From the NCBI RefSeq assembly GCF_032854445.1, contig NC_088302.1, positions 13,385,338-13,449,337 of the forward strand: 64,000 nt of DNA, read 5' to 3'. The notes under the pieces are model-generated. The model was not told the DNA's origin. It saw only the letters and a list, made by a program, of their open reading frames with translations, and ran no database searches. Position numbers and translations under genes: made by a program. Positions 20,821 through 32,173 of the stretch are shown one piece after another (position 1 is the stretch's first letter; every line of letters begins with the position of its first letter). The stretch comes from Liolophura sinensis. Its lineage: Eukaryota > Mollusca > Polyplacophora > Chitonida > Chitonidae.

Positions 20821-23800
20821 TTACTTCAATTCAAATGGTGCACATTTATCTGGGTATTGTAAAATAGCGTCCACCATGTTACGAAATTCGATAAAGTTGG
20901 CCAGAGAGAAAATATGGTCGATGTGAGGATTGGAAACCATAGACTCGATCTCAGCTTTTCCAGTAGTTTCGTAGTCGCCGATAGCCAAGGCATAGACAAT
21001 AGCCTTCGACTGAAGTCCTCTAATGGCATTTGGCAAGGCGGCTCCGCAGTTAGATTTCCCGTCTGTTAAAACCAGTACTTCCTTCACGGTATTTAGAAAC
21101 GATCGGATTCCTGTGGGAAGTAAAAAATTGAACAATGGCTACAAAGTCCACAACAGATTTACACATCTGTAATCGATTTATCGATCAATCAAATTACGTG
21201 TCATATTGGGTATAAAGTGTAATGTATTTTTTTTACAAAACAGTTCGCGTTACTTCCAGGGGAACGGTTTCATTCATCAAATAGTTGAAATGCGTACCTG
21301 TTTTAAAAGCATTCACAACATCTTTAACGGTTACACTGCATCAAAGAATTAAACTGCGTTATGTTTCTTGAATAAAATGTAACATTTTCCAAAAGTAAAT
21401 TTATGGCTGTACCTGCGTCGGGTTCAAACATATATTGGCGAGCATATTCGAAAGCATCACCGGTGCAGGTGGAACCTCTTGCTTGAGGCATGGCCAGTAT
21501 GGCGTTTTTTACACTGTCGATGGTCCAGTGAGTTTTGAAGTTGAAATTGAGCACAACCCGGTAGGAGAATGTGATAATGGCGATCCGATTATTTTGTGGA
21601 CCCCTCCCAATGGACCCACACAGTCGCTCTATCAACTGGGCAAGTTTCTGTTTCGTTGTCGTGAAATCGCTGTCACTTATACTTCCGCTCATGTCAATCA
21701 TGAAGAGGAGATCACGTGGCATTAATGTGGTTACACCACCAATCACTTGTGCATTCCGTCTGAGACCCTCCACTATTCCTGAAAGTCCAACGGCACGAGA
21801 GCTATCGGGGATGAACTTGTAGTAGTGACGAGGGCCAGTCATAAACTTATTGTGGAACTTCTGCTGGACTCCCTGTTTGAACCATGGATCTGAGGAAGAC
21901 AAGTGTATGCTCTAAATAAATATGTAGGTATTAAATACAAATGTACGCACCTGTACTATATTGGGCTACCAAGGTGTATCTGTGGCGTTTGAATGGGTGC
22001 CGGCCCACACTGGTGTTGACGGAAATGAGTTGGCCGACAAACTGGCCAAAAAGGCCCTTGATCTACCCAATATATCCCACACCATCCCGTTGTCTGTACA
22101 AGAAGCTATTACTTATGTCAAACAGAAATTTATATCAGTATGACAAAATGAATGGGATAACTCTGTTACAGGAAGATTCTTTGATTCTCACAACCCTCAA
22201 ATCTCTGTAAGCTACAATCTCTCTCTCAACTGTCGCTGTGACGAAATACTCGTATTTAAACTCTTGTCTGGTCACATTAAAACAAACAGCTATTTGCATA
22301 AATTCAATCTCCATGACACGGGTTTCTGTGAGGAATGTTTTGTAGAAGATACTGTTAGGCATGTTCTTTTTTGTTGTAGACGTCATATTGACACCAGGAG
22401 CGTATTTTACGCAGAAATAACTCGTGTGGGTGTTAGGAACCTGTCAGAAGACACGGTTTTAAAACCGGTGAGAAAGCACAACAAAGTTTTTCAGGCTGTT
22501 GCCAATTTTCTCACTCGCTGCTACAGATCCTAACGATTAAAATTTGCACTTAACGGTGTGCCCAAGCATGTCTTGAAATGTTATCTATCGTTGCTTGAAG
22601 ATGCGTAATTTGTCAAGGGTCAAAGCCTAGCATTTTCTGTGGACTTAATGTTCCCCCTCTTTACTGTCCACGCATGTATTCTTATACCATCGGTGTTCTT
22701 TACGACAGCTGTGTAAAGGCTTAGTTCTCTTAAATACTGGACATTTATCTAAAGCAGCCTCAATTGGCAGTCTGCTTGGGAAACAATTAATTCAACGTTT
22801 CGTTATTGGCGTGCATCATTCGACTTGGATGGGGAAACGCCATTACAAATTAATCTCCCCCCACCCATCCACAAATGTACGCGCTAAAGACAGGATGTAG
22901 GGCTGCGTAATAACGCAACATGCGTGCATTAAAGGAGAAGAAAACTTAAAACATGACACTATGGGCTGAAAAGAGCACATTTTTTTCTATCTGATGGTGC
23001 CTGCTGCATAATTTTCCGATTTTCCCCGCCATACACGTAACGTCTGAAGACGGCAAAGCTGGCATAAAGCGCTGAGTCCATCTCGTCCTCCATCTTTAAC
23101 ACCCTGTAATATGTACTGGGGGTGTGTTGCCTCTCAGCCAATGGAAGTCGTTAAAACTGCCGGTTTGTTTGTCTAAACTCGTAACCTACGTTTAACATTC
23201 CGGTTTCCCGATCGCCAAGCTGAAAACGAACTTTACTGTTTGCTACAGTTCTACCGGAAATGTACGAACTGCACTTCGGCGGTTTCCAACGGAAATTCTC
23301 CTCCTAACACAGAAGACTTCCGGACTAGTTCTTAGGCAAAATGGAGTCGCCCACAGCGGATTTTGGCGCTGACTTTATTTATAATTTATCATCTGGAGGT
23401 ACATATTAAAATTTTTTATGGCATGCACCTGCGAGAAAATACATACTCTTTTCAGTGGTATTTGTTTGTAATTTAGGTTTACTTTTCTTTAAAATACACA
23501 CGTGCGCCTTACATACCGATGTACACCTTGACCGCACAAGTGTGCAAAAAACCTACACAAACATGTCAGGATAAATAGCACGACTAAACACATCATGGTT
23601 TACATAGCGCTACATCTGAACCTCACATGATAATCACCGGATAATCACCCAATAACCATTAATGAATCACTCAAACCATTGTCCTGTCCCTGTATATATC
23701 TCTGAGCAGAATGTATTTTTGCTGTTTTACTTTGCTGATTAGTATGTACACTGATTTCAGAAATCAAAAGCAGCTTTTTTTCTTAAATATTCGAAGTTCG

Positions 23801-24370
23801 AATATGGTATCTGTCATTACGATTTAAATCACATATTACCTTAAGATTTTATAATTTCGTTCACCCAAAATATTTGGACTTTTAGGAAATACCGGCTTAG
23901 AGAAGCTGCTTCCGGAAACTATGCCAACGCGTCATTGTCTACATATTCGCCTGGGCTTTTCAGGAGATCAATATAATATTACTTAGCTATGATTGGTGTT
24001 GTACGCCCTACTTAACAATATTCCACTTATGCGAAAGCGACCGCATCGATGAGAAGCTCCTGGGTCATTGCGACGCTCTGGTACGCTGTGCTGCTGGGAC
24101 TTTCTATAAAAAGGGTTTAACAAAGTTTGCAATGGTCTAACCTGCTCTAGAGGCCGTTTCTGTCAGTGTCGGACATGGGCTTCCACCATTCCGAGGAGAC
24201 CGGACAATCTCTCGTGTGCGGGTTCGTGTTCCTCTGGGCTCAGGCGCTGACCAGGCTGACCATTCTGACCAGACGGAAACCCCACAGTTCGTTTTTCTTC
24301 TACCCCATATGTTTCCTTCTACTGACATGGCCAAGTACGCCAACAATACCAGAGATACCATTACTTTCAT
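20821..24370 (-). CDS. Secreted TSP1-VWA protein (intact MIDAS)
   Basis: Three coding exons join in frame to 331 residues: 24370-24142, 21889-21413 and 21110-20821, both introns GT-AG and phase 1. The product starts with a signal peptide (MKVMVSLVLLAYLAMSVEG), followed by one thrombospondin type-1 repeat (VWSEWSAWS then TRTRTREI) in exon 1. Exons 2 and 3 form a von Willebrand A domain: MIDAS DMSGS, the ITFS strand, the STCTGDAF loop and LTDGKSNCG. All metal-site positions (DxSxS, Thr, Asp) look intact. It ends at a Lys-TAA shortly after the domain, with no membrane anchor, so it is probably an extracellular adhesion or matrix protein. Intron 1 contains LINE and SINE relics. Its paralogue lies divergently at 26544. 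The ligand is unknown. Confidence 0.85.
21941..22540 (+). pseudogene. LINE RNase H and C-terminal fragment (copy A)
   Basis: One frame reads the end of a non-LTR retrotransposon ORF2: RNase H motif FEWVPAHTGVDGNELADKLA, then, after an in-frame TGA at 22141, the typical Cys/His end (GFCEECFVEDTVRHVLFCC). It is 5'-truncated and lacks reverse transcriptase. It lies in intron 1 of the minus-strand TSP1-VWA gene and was there before the segment was duplicated, since copies B and C have it at the same place with the same TGA. Confidence 0.8.
22541..23800. other. Rest of intron 1 within copy A
   Basis: No further coding sequence is recognised; this includes LINE 3' flank and unique intronic DNA conserved with copies B and C. 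A frame on the minus strand at 22959-23141 (starting MAERQHTPSTYYRV) is kept in copies A and C but has no recognised domain. Confidence 0.4.
23985..24105 (-). mobile_element. SINE with internal deletion in TSP1-VWA intron 1
   Basis: The plus strand reads the inverted tail (atgattggtgttgtacgccc, then ccacttatgcga) joined directly to the head-proximal part (gcgaccgcatcgatgagaag, then ctcctgggtcattgcgac). The central body is missing. Confidence 0.65.
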
Positions 24371-24385
24371 TTTTCCAATTTTTTT

Positions 24386-24950
24386 TCTGTAAAGAAAAGC
24401 AGAAATTCGTTAAAAGAACTTTAAAAGGGTTAATTAACACATGTCAGTTATTTACCAACATATTTGATCGGCATTTAATGCTATTCTCTATAATATTTCG
24501 ACCTCTAAACAAATTGTGTTGATTGCATTTAAGTTCAAATAAGAAGCATTCAATAATTTAGTATCTTTCTGGCGCAGTGCACCTTTTGAGGACTGACAAA
24601 TAAAATACCATAAATTTGTGGGAACATTTCGCCAAAGATCATTTATAAATCTCAAAAACTCAACGCCCCCCTCCCCAACCCCTCGCCCAACCCCAACATC
24701 CACACCCACATTCAGAGACCGCAGTTTGTATACATGTCTATACATGTGGAAATTCAACGCGTACACTATGAAGCTATGACGCCAAGCAATAAAAAAAAAC
24801 AACAACAAAAAAGTCATATTCCAGGAAGGATACCTACATGCTGATACATCTGAGGAAGTACACAAGCACTTCTCTATCTACCCTCTATTGCTGCTGGAGA
24901 CGAGGTCGGAGCTTTGCCTCTTTCCATCCACGGTGGCTCTTTATATACGA
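24386..24950 (-). promoter_or_regulatory. Putative promoter and 5' UTR exon of TSP1-VWA gene
   Basis: On the minus strand a TATA-like TATATAAAG lies at 24947-24939. A spliced leader exon is likely: a donor CATGTAG/GTATCC near 24832, and an acceptor TTTACAG at 24387 just before the coding exon, 16 bp ahead of the ATG at 24370. This is inferred from signals only; no transcript evidence is available. Confidence 0.4.
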
Positions 24951-25196
24951 GTTAGCATCGTACTAACATGCGGCTGGCATGTGCAATGAGGTAACCCGTA
25001 CTAGGTCATTACGCAATCCATAAGCCACCTGACTCCCAAAGAGCGCATCAGTACGTAAGCGATGATTGGCTGCAGCTCAGAGGTCAGACTGTTATGGTTG
25101 GGCGCTTGGTCTGGCCTCTCACAGAACCCGCGCGTTCGTCATCCGGCTTTCCAATTTCCGTCACCGATTTTATCCGCCTTCTCTCCCTTTTGTAAG

Positions 25197-25198
<2 letters not shown>

Positions 25199-25260
<62 letters not shown>
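25199..25260. repeat. (TA)n microsatellite between divergent genes
   Basis: About 60 bp of pure TA repeats in the intergenic space between the two TSP1-VWA genes. Confidence 0.95.
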
Positions 25261-25263
<3 letters not shown>

Positions 25264-26450
25264 AAAAATATATTATTTCACAAAGAGAGCCTATGCTCGA
25301 GCTACCATCGGATTAAATTGGGCCCCAAGCTTCCGGGCCGAGCTTTAGACCTGTTTGTTCGCTGAAACTGTATCGCATAGTGTATATTGTAATGTGCCCA
25401 CCAATCGATCGTTTTCTGTTCATATGTGGATAAAGGTGTAGAATACAGATAACAGAATTACAGAATTACATAGAACATATTTGATAATTGTTTATTTCCT
25501 AACTAAGCATTCACGATTAGGATTTGAGATTGAGAAAGAGATGATTCCGAAAGCTGAACCTCGTTCTCATTTAATGCAGTGAGTTACTTTTTGGATAGAT
25601 ATTGTACATCCCTTGTAAATGGCACTCGGTGATTAAAAAGTTCAGAAATTTTAGAATCAAAACTTAGATGGTCCCCACGTCCCTAAATTGATCCTTTCAA
25701 AAATAATATTAAATTCAAAATAAAATCTGATTGATGTATGTAGAATGTTTTCCGTAATTGCAGCAGATTAATATGTCATGGCAAAAGATTATGCTGTTAA
25801 ATATAGCACATATGCTCTATTATTTCAAAAGAAAGGTTGTGCTAGATTAACAGTATATTATGTAATAATAATAATAAAAATAATAATAATGCATTTCATA
25901 AAAGTATCACTCACATAACTGAATTTCTGTTGAAAATGAATGAATGAAATAAAGAATGAATGAGTGAGTGAAATTGTGGCTTAGCGACAAAGCCACAAAT
26001 ATTTCAGTCATATATCGTTGCCAGTGTGTCATCGTCCAGAAATAGATCAAAGCATTACACACGTACTTTGGACCCATGCAGCATTTCTGAGTTTCCCACT
26101 ATACCACACAAACAACAACTGCACAACTTACACGAGCTGGATTTGAACACAACCCTTCTCTGGTTGTTTGATCACTCTTTCCACGCAACCAGCTGGCGAC
26201 AGCTGGGCGCAGACAGATTTAATTGCTTTTTTTTTTGTTGTCACATCACTTTTCTTGTTGCTGACAAGGAAGTGTTAGGTGAATAAGATGTAAATGGCTG
26301 ATAACGCATTTCATTGGCTAGCCAACATAAACAGGCTGCGATTGGCTGTCTGTTTGCGGTTCGGCTTTCTCAGAAGCCGTGCCCTATTTGTTTGTCAACC
26401 TGAATTAAACAAATGGAGGTCGGCCTACGTCCGGGTGAAGTCTTTTTCAA
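25261..26450. other. Intergenic, between divergent TSP1-VWA genes
   Basis: AT-rich, with an (AAT)n run at about 25863-25892 and no supported exon. It presumably contains shared or separate regulatory DNA for the two divergent genes. Confidence 0.5.
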
Positions 26451-26454
26451 GGGC

Positions 26455-26462
26455 TATAAATA
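26455..26462 (+). promoter_or_regulatory. TATA box of plus-strand TSP1-VWA gene
   Basis: TATAAATA in ggcTATAAATAcgcg lies 82 bp ahead of the ATG at 26544. This puts a start site about 30 bp downstream, near 26490, and a short 5' UTR. It is a canonical element in the expected place. Confidence 0.65.
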
Positions 26463-26543
26463 CGCGAGACATTCTGTAAGAAGACAAAAGCCTCCGTCAT
26501 CAGCTATCTGACAACAGTCACTGATTTGCCTAATTCCGCTAAG

Positions 26544-26992
26544 ATGGTTTACACTATGGCTGTTTTCCTGTTGGGCACCTTCGTCTTCGGTACCCATGCA
26601 TGGGGTCCGACAGACTGCGCCTACTCCGTCTGGAGCGAATGGAGAACTGACAACAGTGGGACTTTCCAGTTCCGCACTCGGGACATCCTCCGTAACGCCA
26701 GGCAAGGTGGCCAGCCATGTGTTGGGGACAGAGTTCAATACAGAACAGTCAACGGTAAGCCAATAAGTCAACTTTGTAGGATAGCAACTGTTCCAGAGAT
26801 ATATCGCTCATTTACGCATATCGCTATACCTATGAAACTTTTGTGGACGTACGAGAAAAAGATGTTGGTGTGAAGTTAAGGAAACCACGCCAATCCTGAC
26901 ACATTGTACGAACAGCCTCACAGCGTACCGGTAACAGCTCCATGACAATGCGATAAAGATGAAATAGGATAAGCCACAGCTGGATAAAGTAA

Positions 26993-27067
<75 letters not shown>

Positions 27068-28151
27068 ATATTTCTCCGTCTTTTGATGTAAACCTTTTGC
27101 CAAACGTTTTTAAAGTAAAATTTCTGCTGGACAATTTTTGGACATCTTGTAATGTATGTAATGTACTACAAATTTTAGAAAGTCAATTCATACTTAAATA
27201 CGTGATTAAATAAAAAAGCACGCAATATACACGCATCATATGTACACTTGTATAATGGCATTCAGCACATACATATGTTTGGTATTGTGATTTGATGTTA
27301 CGTTCAAAATCATCATGTCATGGCGGTGTCTGTGTGTAGTCAAAAAGTCCCTTATCCACCAACACGGTGACACTAATCTGACACCGGGCGATTAGCATTT
27401 CCTATGTCTGTGTAAACATTTGCCTAAAACTTTCTCAAGCAAATTTCTAGTACAATTTCTGTATACGGCCTTGCTTTGGTTTAAACGCCGTAATGCACGA
27501 ATTATGAATTAAACCGCGAATTATGAGAAAAAGTTACTGTACGAAGAAAGCCTTTGTTCGCGAAATTTTAAGCTTGGTACTGCCCTCAACTTAAAGCAAA
27601 TCTGGAACTTCGTCTTAACATTTGTCTTCTTTGTTTCATTTCAGGGCAACCCGATCCGGGTTTTGAGGGATTTTTGTCCATGTTTTTGGCGGGAAACGCC
27701 CCGTCGTTCAACTTAGCAGGAGGAGGGTCCTATACGCTGTCACGTGACTTTGTCATTCTTCTCGACACAACAATAAATGTCCAGTTGTTCCCATATTATA
27801 AATCTCTGGTTTCGAACATCTTGGGGAAGGTATGCGGAGATTTCTCAAGCAACCCCAATGACAACCGAGTCACTATGGCGTCGTTTGACAGCTCAGAGAC
27901 GGCCATTCACACATTTTCTGATACCCAGTCAAGGGAGATAATGCAGGACAAAGTCCTGAGGGTTCCTAGATTCCAGTACAGCACTTACGCTAACATCATA
28001 CCGGCAGCTGACTTTGCCAGGACCACATTGCACAGTGATACTTCAGGTATTATTGAGTACATCGCTATACAATATAAAATATAAGTACTTAATTCCATAT
28101 ATATTAATCCGTCTTGTCCCAGATGTACCAGACTCGAATCCAGTCCTCATG

Positions 28152-28190
<39 letters not shown>

Positions 28191-28795
28191 TCTATTTATT
28201 TATTTATTCATTTGGTGTTTATTATTATTATTTCACTCATAGGCTTAAGTTTTAATAACTCAGGATTATTATCAGACACTTGCCGAAGGTTGATGGTTTA
28301 ACCCATTCCGGTCACTCTGGTTTCCTCCACCCCTAAAGTTTTCTCCAGACTGGCATCCAGTATTTATGTAGACCTATACGGTAATATTCAAAATTATGGA
28401 GAGGTGATGACAGTTATATAAGAATCATCAGTCTATCAAAATATATTTTATAGTATGCAATTGGGCTCTTATCCGTTCATTCATTCTCTTCAGGCACCAG
28501 AACATATAACAATGCAACAAAGGAAGTTCTCCTTGTGACGTCATCTCCGGATTACTGCTCGCGCGGTCTGACCAGAGCTTTGAATCGTCTTCGTACCGTA
28601 GCCGAAGTTTACATCCTTGTCATTGGTCGCCCTAGTAACTCCTGCCTGGAGAGCCTTGCCACTTCTCCGACCGAGTTTCACTTCCGGCAGCTTGAGGACG
28701 TCGCTGCTATCACGGACGGCTCTGCACTTTTGTTAGATCAGTCGCAAGGAAACAACTTCTGCGTTCGCATCACGGGTGGTGGACAACACTACTGA
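26544..28795 (+). CDS. Secreted TSP1-VWA protein (degenerate MIDAS)
   Basis: Three exons join to 304 residues: 26544-26754, 27645-28046 and 28494-28795, with phase-1 GT-AG introns exactly as in the divergent paralogue. Exon 1 gives a signal peptide (MVYTMAVFLLGTFVFGTHAW) and a thrombospondin type-1 repeat (YSVWSEW, then FRTRDI). Exons 2 and 3 form a VWA fold (RDFVILLD start, VTMASFD strand, KEVLLVTS, YILVIG). The metal site is altered: DTTIN replaces DxSxS, and the usual TDG loop reads TSSPDYC, so Mg-dependent ligand binding as in integrin-type A domains is doubtful. No anchor is seen, so it is probably secreted. The start is chosen for its TATA position and signal peptide. Confidence 0.85.
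26993..27063. repeat. (TA)n microsatellite in intron 1
   Basis: About 70 bp of TA repeats inside intron 1 of the plus-strand TSP1-VWA gene. Confidence 0.95.
28148..28215. repeat. (TTTA)n microsatellite in intron 2
   Basis: About 65 bp of ttta repeats with one tcta unit, inside intron 2 of the plus-strand TSP1-VWA gene. Confidence 0.95.
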
Positions 28796-29092
28796 GAGAG
28801 TCGGTAACTGACCCAAGTGTTACTTGAAGCCTTCCATGATTCAACTTAAGGTTAATGTGCATATTTGGTGAAATAATTTGCCAGTATTATTATATCTGTC
28901 ACTTTAGAAGTTAACTCAAACGGCCATAAGCATTGTCCTTGGATTTTATATAAGTCCACCAAATGTTGAAGTGTATCGGTTGTAGCGCTCTAAGCATCCT
29001 TGTACATATGTGCGTAGAACCATTGCTTATTCATTTTTGTAAAACGTGATTCCACACCATCGTTTTAAGTAGAAGACATCTAAGTTATTTTA

Positions 29093-29449
29093 CTGGCCGG
29101 GATAGCACAGTTGGTAGAGCGTCCGCTTCGGGAGCGGCAGATCCAGGATCAATCCTGGGTATGAGTTACACCTAAGACTTTAAAAGAGAAAGTTGTGGCT
29201 TCGTCGCTTGGCGTTCAGCATGGAGGGGTTGGTGCAACGTCTGGTTGACCTGTATCAGTATAATGGCTCGGGCCGGGCGCCTTACTTGCCTTCGGTAAGT
29301 CTTCTCAGTGAAGCAGCACTAGATAAGAGCGGTGGAAATCCGTCCTGCAACAAGGAGGTACATTACACACACCCTAAGGATTCCTTCGTCTTCATATGAC
29401 TGAAAAATTGTTGAGCACAACGTTAAACCCCAATCACTCACTCACTCAC
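29093..29449 (+). mobile_element. tRNA-derived SINE with target-site duplication
   Basis: The head is tRNA-like (box A tagcacagttgg, box B-like aggatcaatcc). The middle contains gttgtggcttcgtcgcttgg. The tail is ctgaaaaattgttgagcac, then aacgttaaacccc, ending in ACTC repeats. A 14-bp target-site duplication, tctaagttatttta, flanks it at 29079-29092 and 29450-29463. The tail matches that of the LINE at 46545-47628, a likely source of its retroposition machinery. This is a different SINE family from the one at 7573. Confidence 0.9.
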
Positions 29450-29463
29450 TCTAAGTTATTTTA

Positions 29464-30411
29464 GAGTTATTCGGGGTGAAATTTCCAACGTGGTACTTGA
29501 TCCTGGAATATGACAATATTCATAACATGATTAAAGATTCACAACTGTACATAAAAGATATGGATTGATAATAATAAACCTTTTTAGGGTATCTTGAAGA
29601 TTTTTGTCATTTATCTTTATGTCATGTGAAATGGCGTTTTCTGGCTGTGAATGATGTTGGATGAACGAATAAATGCGCTGAATCCTGCACGGTCATCGAC
29701 GAAAAGTCTAAATACACACAAGAATGCGTTTTGGTTTATATGCTCCATGTCTCCTCGCCTGATTGACTGATGCTAGTCGCCATGCTCAAGAATATTCACT
29801 TATAAGCCCAAAGTACACCACCAGCATTTAGGACGTAACTGACCAAATTCCTCGCATTAATCCACAAATTTTCACAAGAATAGCGACTTTGATGTACCTC
29901 ATATTATTTTCTACTGATCCACATCGCCAGAGAGCGGCTAATTTTGATCCAGCACCACCCATGGACAGCGAGTGAAACAGCATCTTTTCCATATATGGTT
30001 GACTGCTTACCCAGTAACAATCAGATGTTTATGATTATGTTCCATACCAACGGGTTTTATAGAGAACCAATTATGCGAAAAAAAAGGTCCACGCGGTTCT
30101 CTGAAGAACTATAAGGAACCAAGATTTCTGAGTGTAGTGCATCCTCACTTAAACGCCATGCACGCAATGCACGCCATGCATGCTGAAGACACTAGACACG
30201 ATACCCCACCCACTAACATTATATGCTGACACTGCGCGCCGACCATACTTTTCTTCATTTTACACCACATGTAAGAAAGATGGTCAGCAACTTGCCAAAA
30301 GCCGATGGTTTAATCATCCACTCAAATGTCTGATACGGGTCGCTTAGAATCAGGTTACCAATATAGATAGTACAGACACTTTCTGGAGGGTAATGATTAG
30401 AGCTACATGGA
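29464..30411. other. Intergenic, with a weak SINE relic
   Basis: No gene is recognised. About 29757-29850 (gattgactgatgctagtcgcc, then catgctcaagaatattcact) looks like a decayed tail of the common SINE. The rest is unassigned. Confidence 0.4.
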
Positions 30412-30854
30412 CACAGACCCCGATTACAACTTCCGTTTTTCAGTAGGGTTGTAGTTCTGTGTATTTTAGGGTGTAAAGTCTTTTTTTGCTGCCAGCCTGC
30501 CGTTTTTGGTGTACAGGTGCATGCTTGGTATCAAAATGATGGAAATTGTCTAAGCTTTGGGCAGGTATGAGTTTTAATGGTGAAAGTTTGAAATTCTGGG
30601 CGAGAGGACACAAGGAGACAGGTGGTGATGAGGCTGCGAGTGACGTCCCCTTGGCGTTGCTAGGCACCCCTCCCAGCTGCCGGCATGGAAAGGTCCAGAT
30701 TTTGACGGTCAACCTATGTCAAGATTTTTACAGCTTCTTTCTCACAGGCTGGGCCAGGTATGCACCAAAGCTTATTGGCCTCGGAATGTTTGGGACTCAG
30801 CTACAGCGCTAAACGTTAACATTGTCGCTTATGGAAAACTAATCGGGGTCTGTG
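30412..30854. mobile_element. 443-bp MITE, copy 1
   Basis: It is bounded by perfect 15-bp inverted repeats, cacagaccccgatta and taatcggggtctgtg. The interior is colinear and highly similar to 46104-46542, including gtattttaggg, ggtgcatgcttggtat and the ggcgagaggacacaagg block. No transposase is encoded; open frames on either strand are not conserved. This fits a short non-autonomous DNA transposon. Confidence 0.75.
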
Positions 30855-30944
30855 GCCACATGTATTCCAGGCAAATAGAGAAAATTTGATTTGATAAGCG
30901 GATATAGATTTTTCTTTTCTTTTTTCGCCAGTACGAATCAAGTA

Positions 30945-31130
30945 AATAAGAAAAATTACTGAGATTTAACGCCCTACTCGAAAATAGTACACTTCTATAC
31001 GAGGAGGTTTGGATTATGGGCGGAAGAACTCGGGCTGAGCCTTGAAAAAAAGCACCGCCCTTCGCCAGGTACACATCTTATGACCAACGAGAGCTGGCGT
31101 TGAGCTCGTGATCTCATTGGCCAAGTACCG
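30945..31130 (-). mobile_element. Decayed SINE
   Basis: The plus strand reads aacgccctactcgaaaatag, then tacgaggaggtttggattatg, then gaactcgggctgagcc, then gagctcgtgatctcattggcc, which follows the order of the minus-strand SINE with many changes. Confidence 0.45.
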
Positions 31131-32173
31131 TTAGGCTGCAGCGCGTGGAGACGCTTCACCTTAAAGGAGACCATTTCATTTGACAACTAGGCCGGTGTAA
31201 AAAGAACGGAAGATAGTTTTAATGGTGTTATAATGGTTGTCAAGTAAAAGAAAGCTATATTTCGGCCTACTTTTTAAATAAATAAAATAAATATAAATTT
31301 TAAGCACTGTATTACCCATTTTAAACCGTAGCACGTGTACAGAACTAGGGGCAAATACTTTATGTAAGGTAATTATTTGGGCTTTTCTGAAGTAATAGCA
31401 AAGATTCGATTGGTAGTGTAGATCAACTGTCGTAAGTCTTAGCAAGACCAAATAAACGATGCATAGTTTAACCCGCTGTCCCTTTTTTACAAACCCACAC
31501 TTTATCTAATGCAAAACTACAAATCTGAAATTCGAAACCCAGGAGACAAAGAATATGGAGTCCGACACTTTGGGATAACTGTGTAATTACGAGGATTTAT
31601 TGGAATTAACTCATGACTAAATATGTATTCACAATGCAAATTTTACACGATGCACTATACATTTTAGAAAGTAATAAGTTAAAATGTATCTCAATGACTT
31701 GCTTAGCAAAATTCGTATCTACATTGAATAAGTCCCCAACATCATTTTCAGGGAATCAGATAATTTAACCTCTTCGAGAACAGTAATATTACAACATTAA
31801 AATAGAAGTTACGTATATTGTAAGAGATTGGCTATACGACAATGACGGTGTGTTCTGTATATTATACAACAGAGGTGTAAATTTCAAAATTGCCACACAG
31901 TAACACTGCTTAGAGTGTGACCGTGGCATAACAAATATTTACAAACGGCCTAACTTTGAACTCGATACTTCTCGCGATATAACAAATATTTACAAATGGT
32001 TCAGACAGTTTTAGACGTGATAATCATAGCAAATGATGAGAACATCACAAGTACATTTTATCAGTGAATTTTTGTCAAGCAATAGCGAATTGTATTAAAC
32101 ATACATAAATTCAGCATTCACAAATATATTTTTTACAGGTTTTGGGCGATTGACTTTTTATGAATATCAAGTC

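Larger units (their letters stand above)
18625..23800 (+). repeat. Segmental duplication, copy A
   Basis: Colinear and highly similar to 49630-54985 (copy C). From 20164 onward it is also similar to 31504-35330 (copy B). Matching landmarks are the ORF at 19347/50361, the LINE fragment at 21941/33473/53133, the VWA exons, and the block ending near gaaatcaaaagcag. Copy A holds the only intact TSP1-VWA gene of this set. It stops matching near 23800, where B and C instead carry a stub of VWA exon 2. Confidence 0.9.

Noticed and set aside
21435-21725. Plus-strand frames over the VWA exons
   Set aside because: Antisense shadows of VWA exon 2, whose minus-strand reading has the MIDAS and splice signals.
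22135-22386. Minus-strand frame over the LINE fragment
   Set aside because: Antisense shadow of the LINE Cys/His end.
29100-29165. tRNA gene
   Set aside because: A- and B-box-like sequence is present, but a normal acceptor stem and anticodon arm are not, and it is the head of a 357-bp SINE with a target-site duplication.
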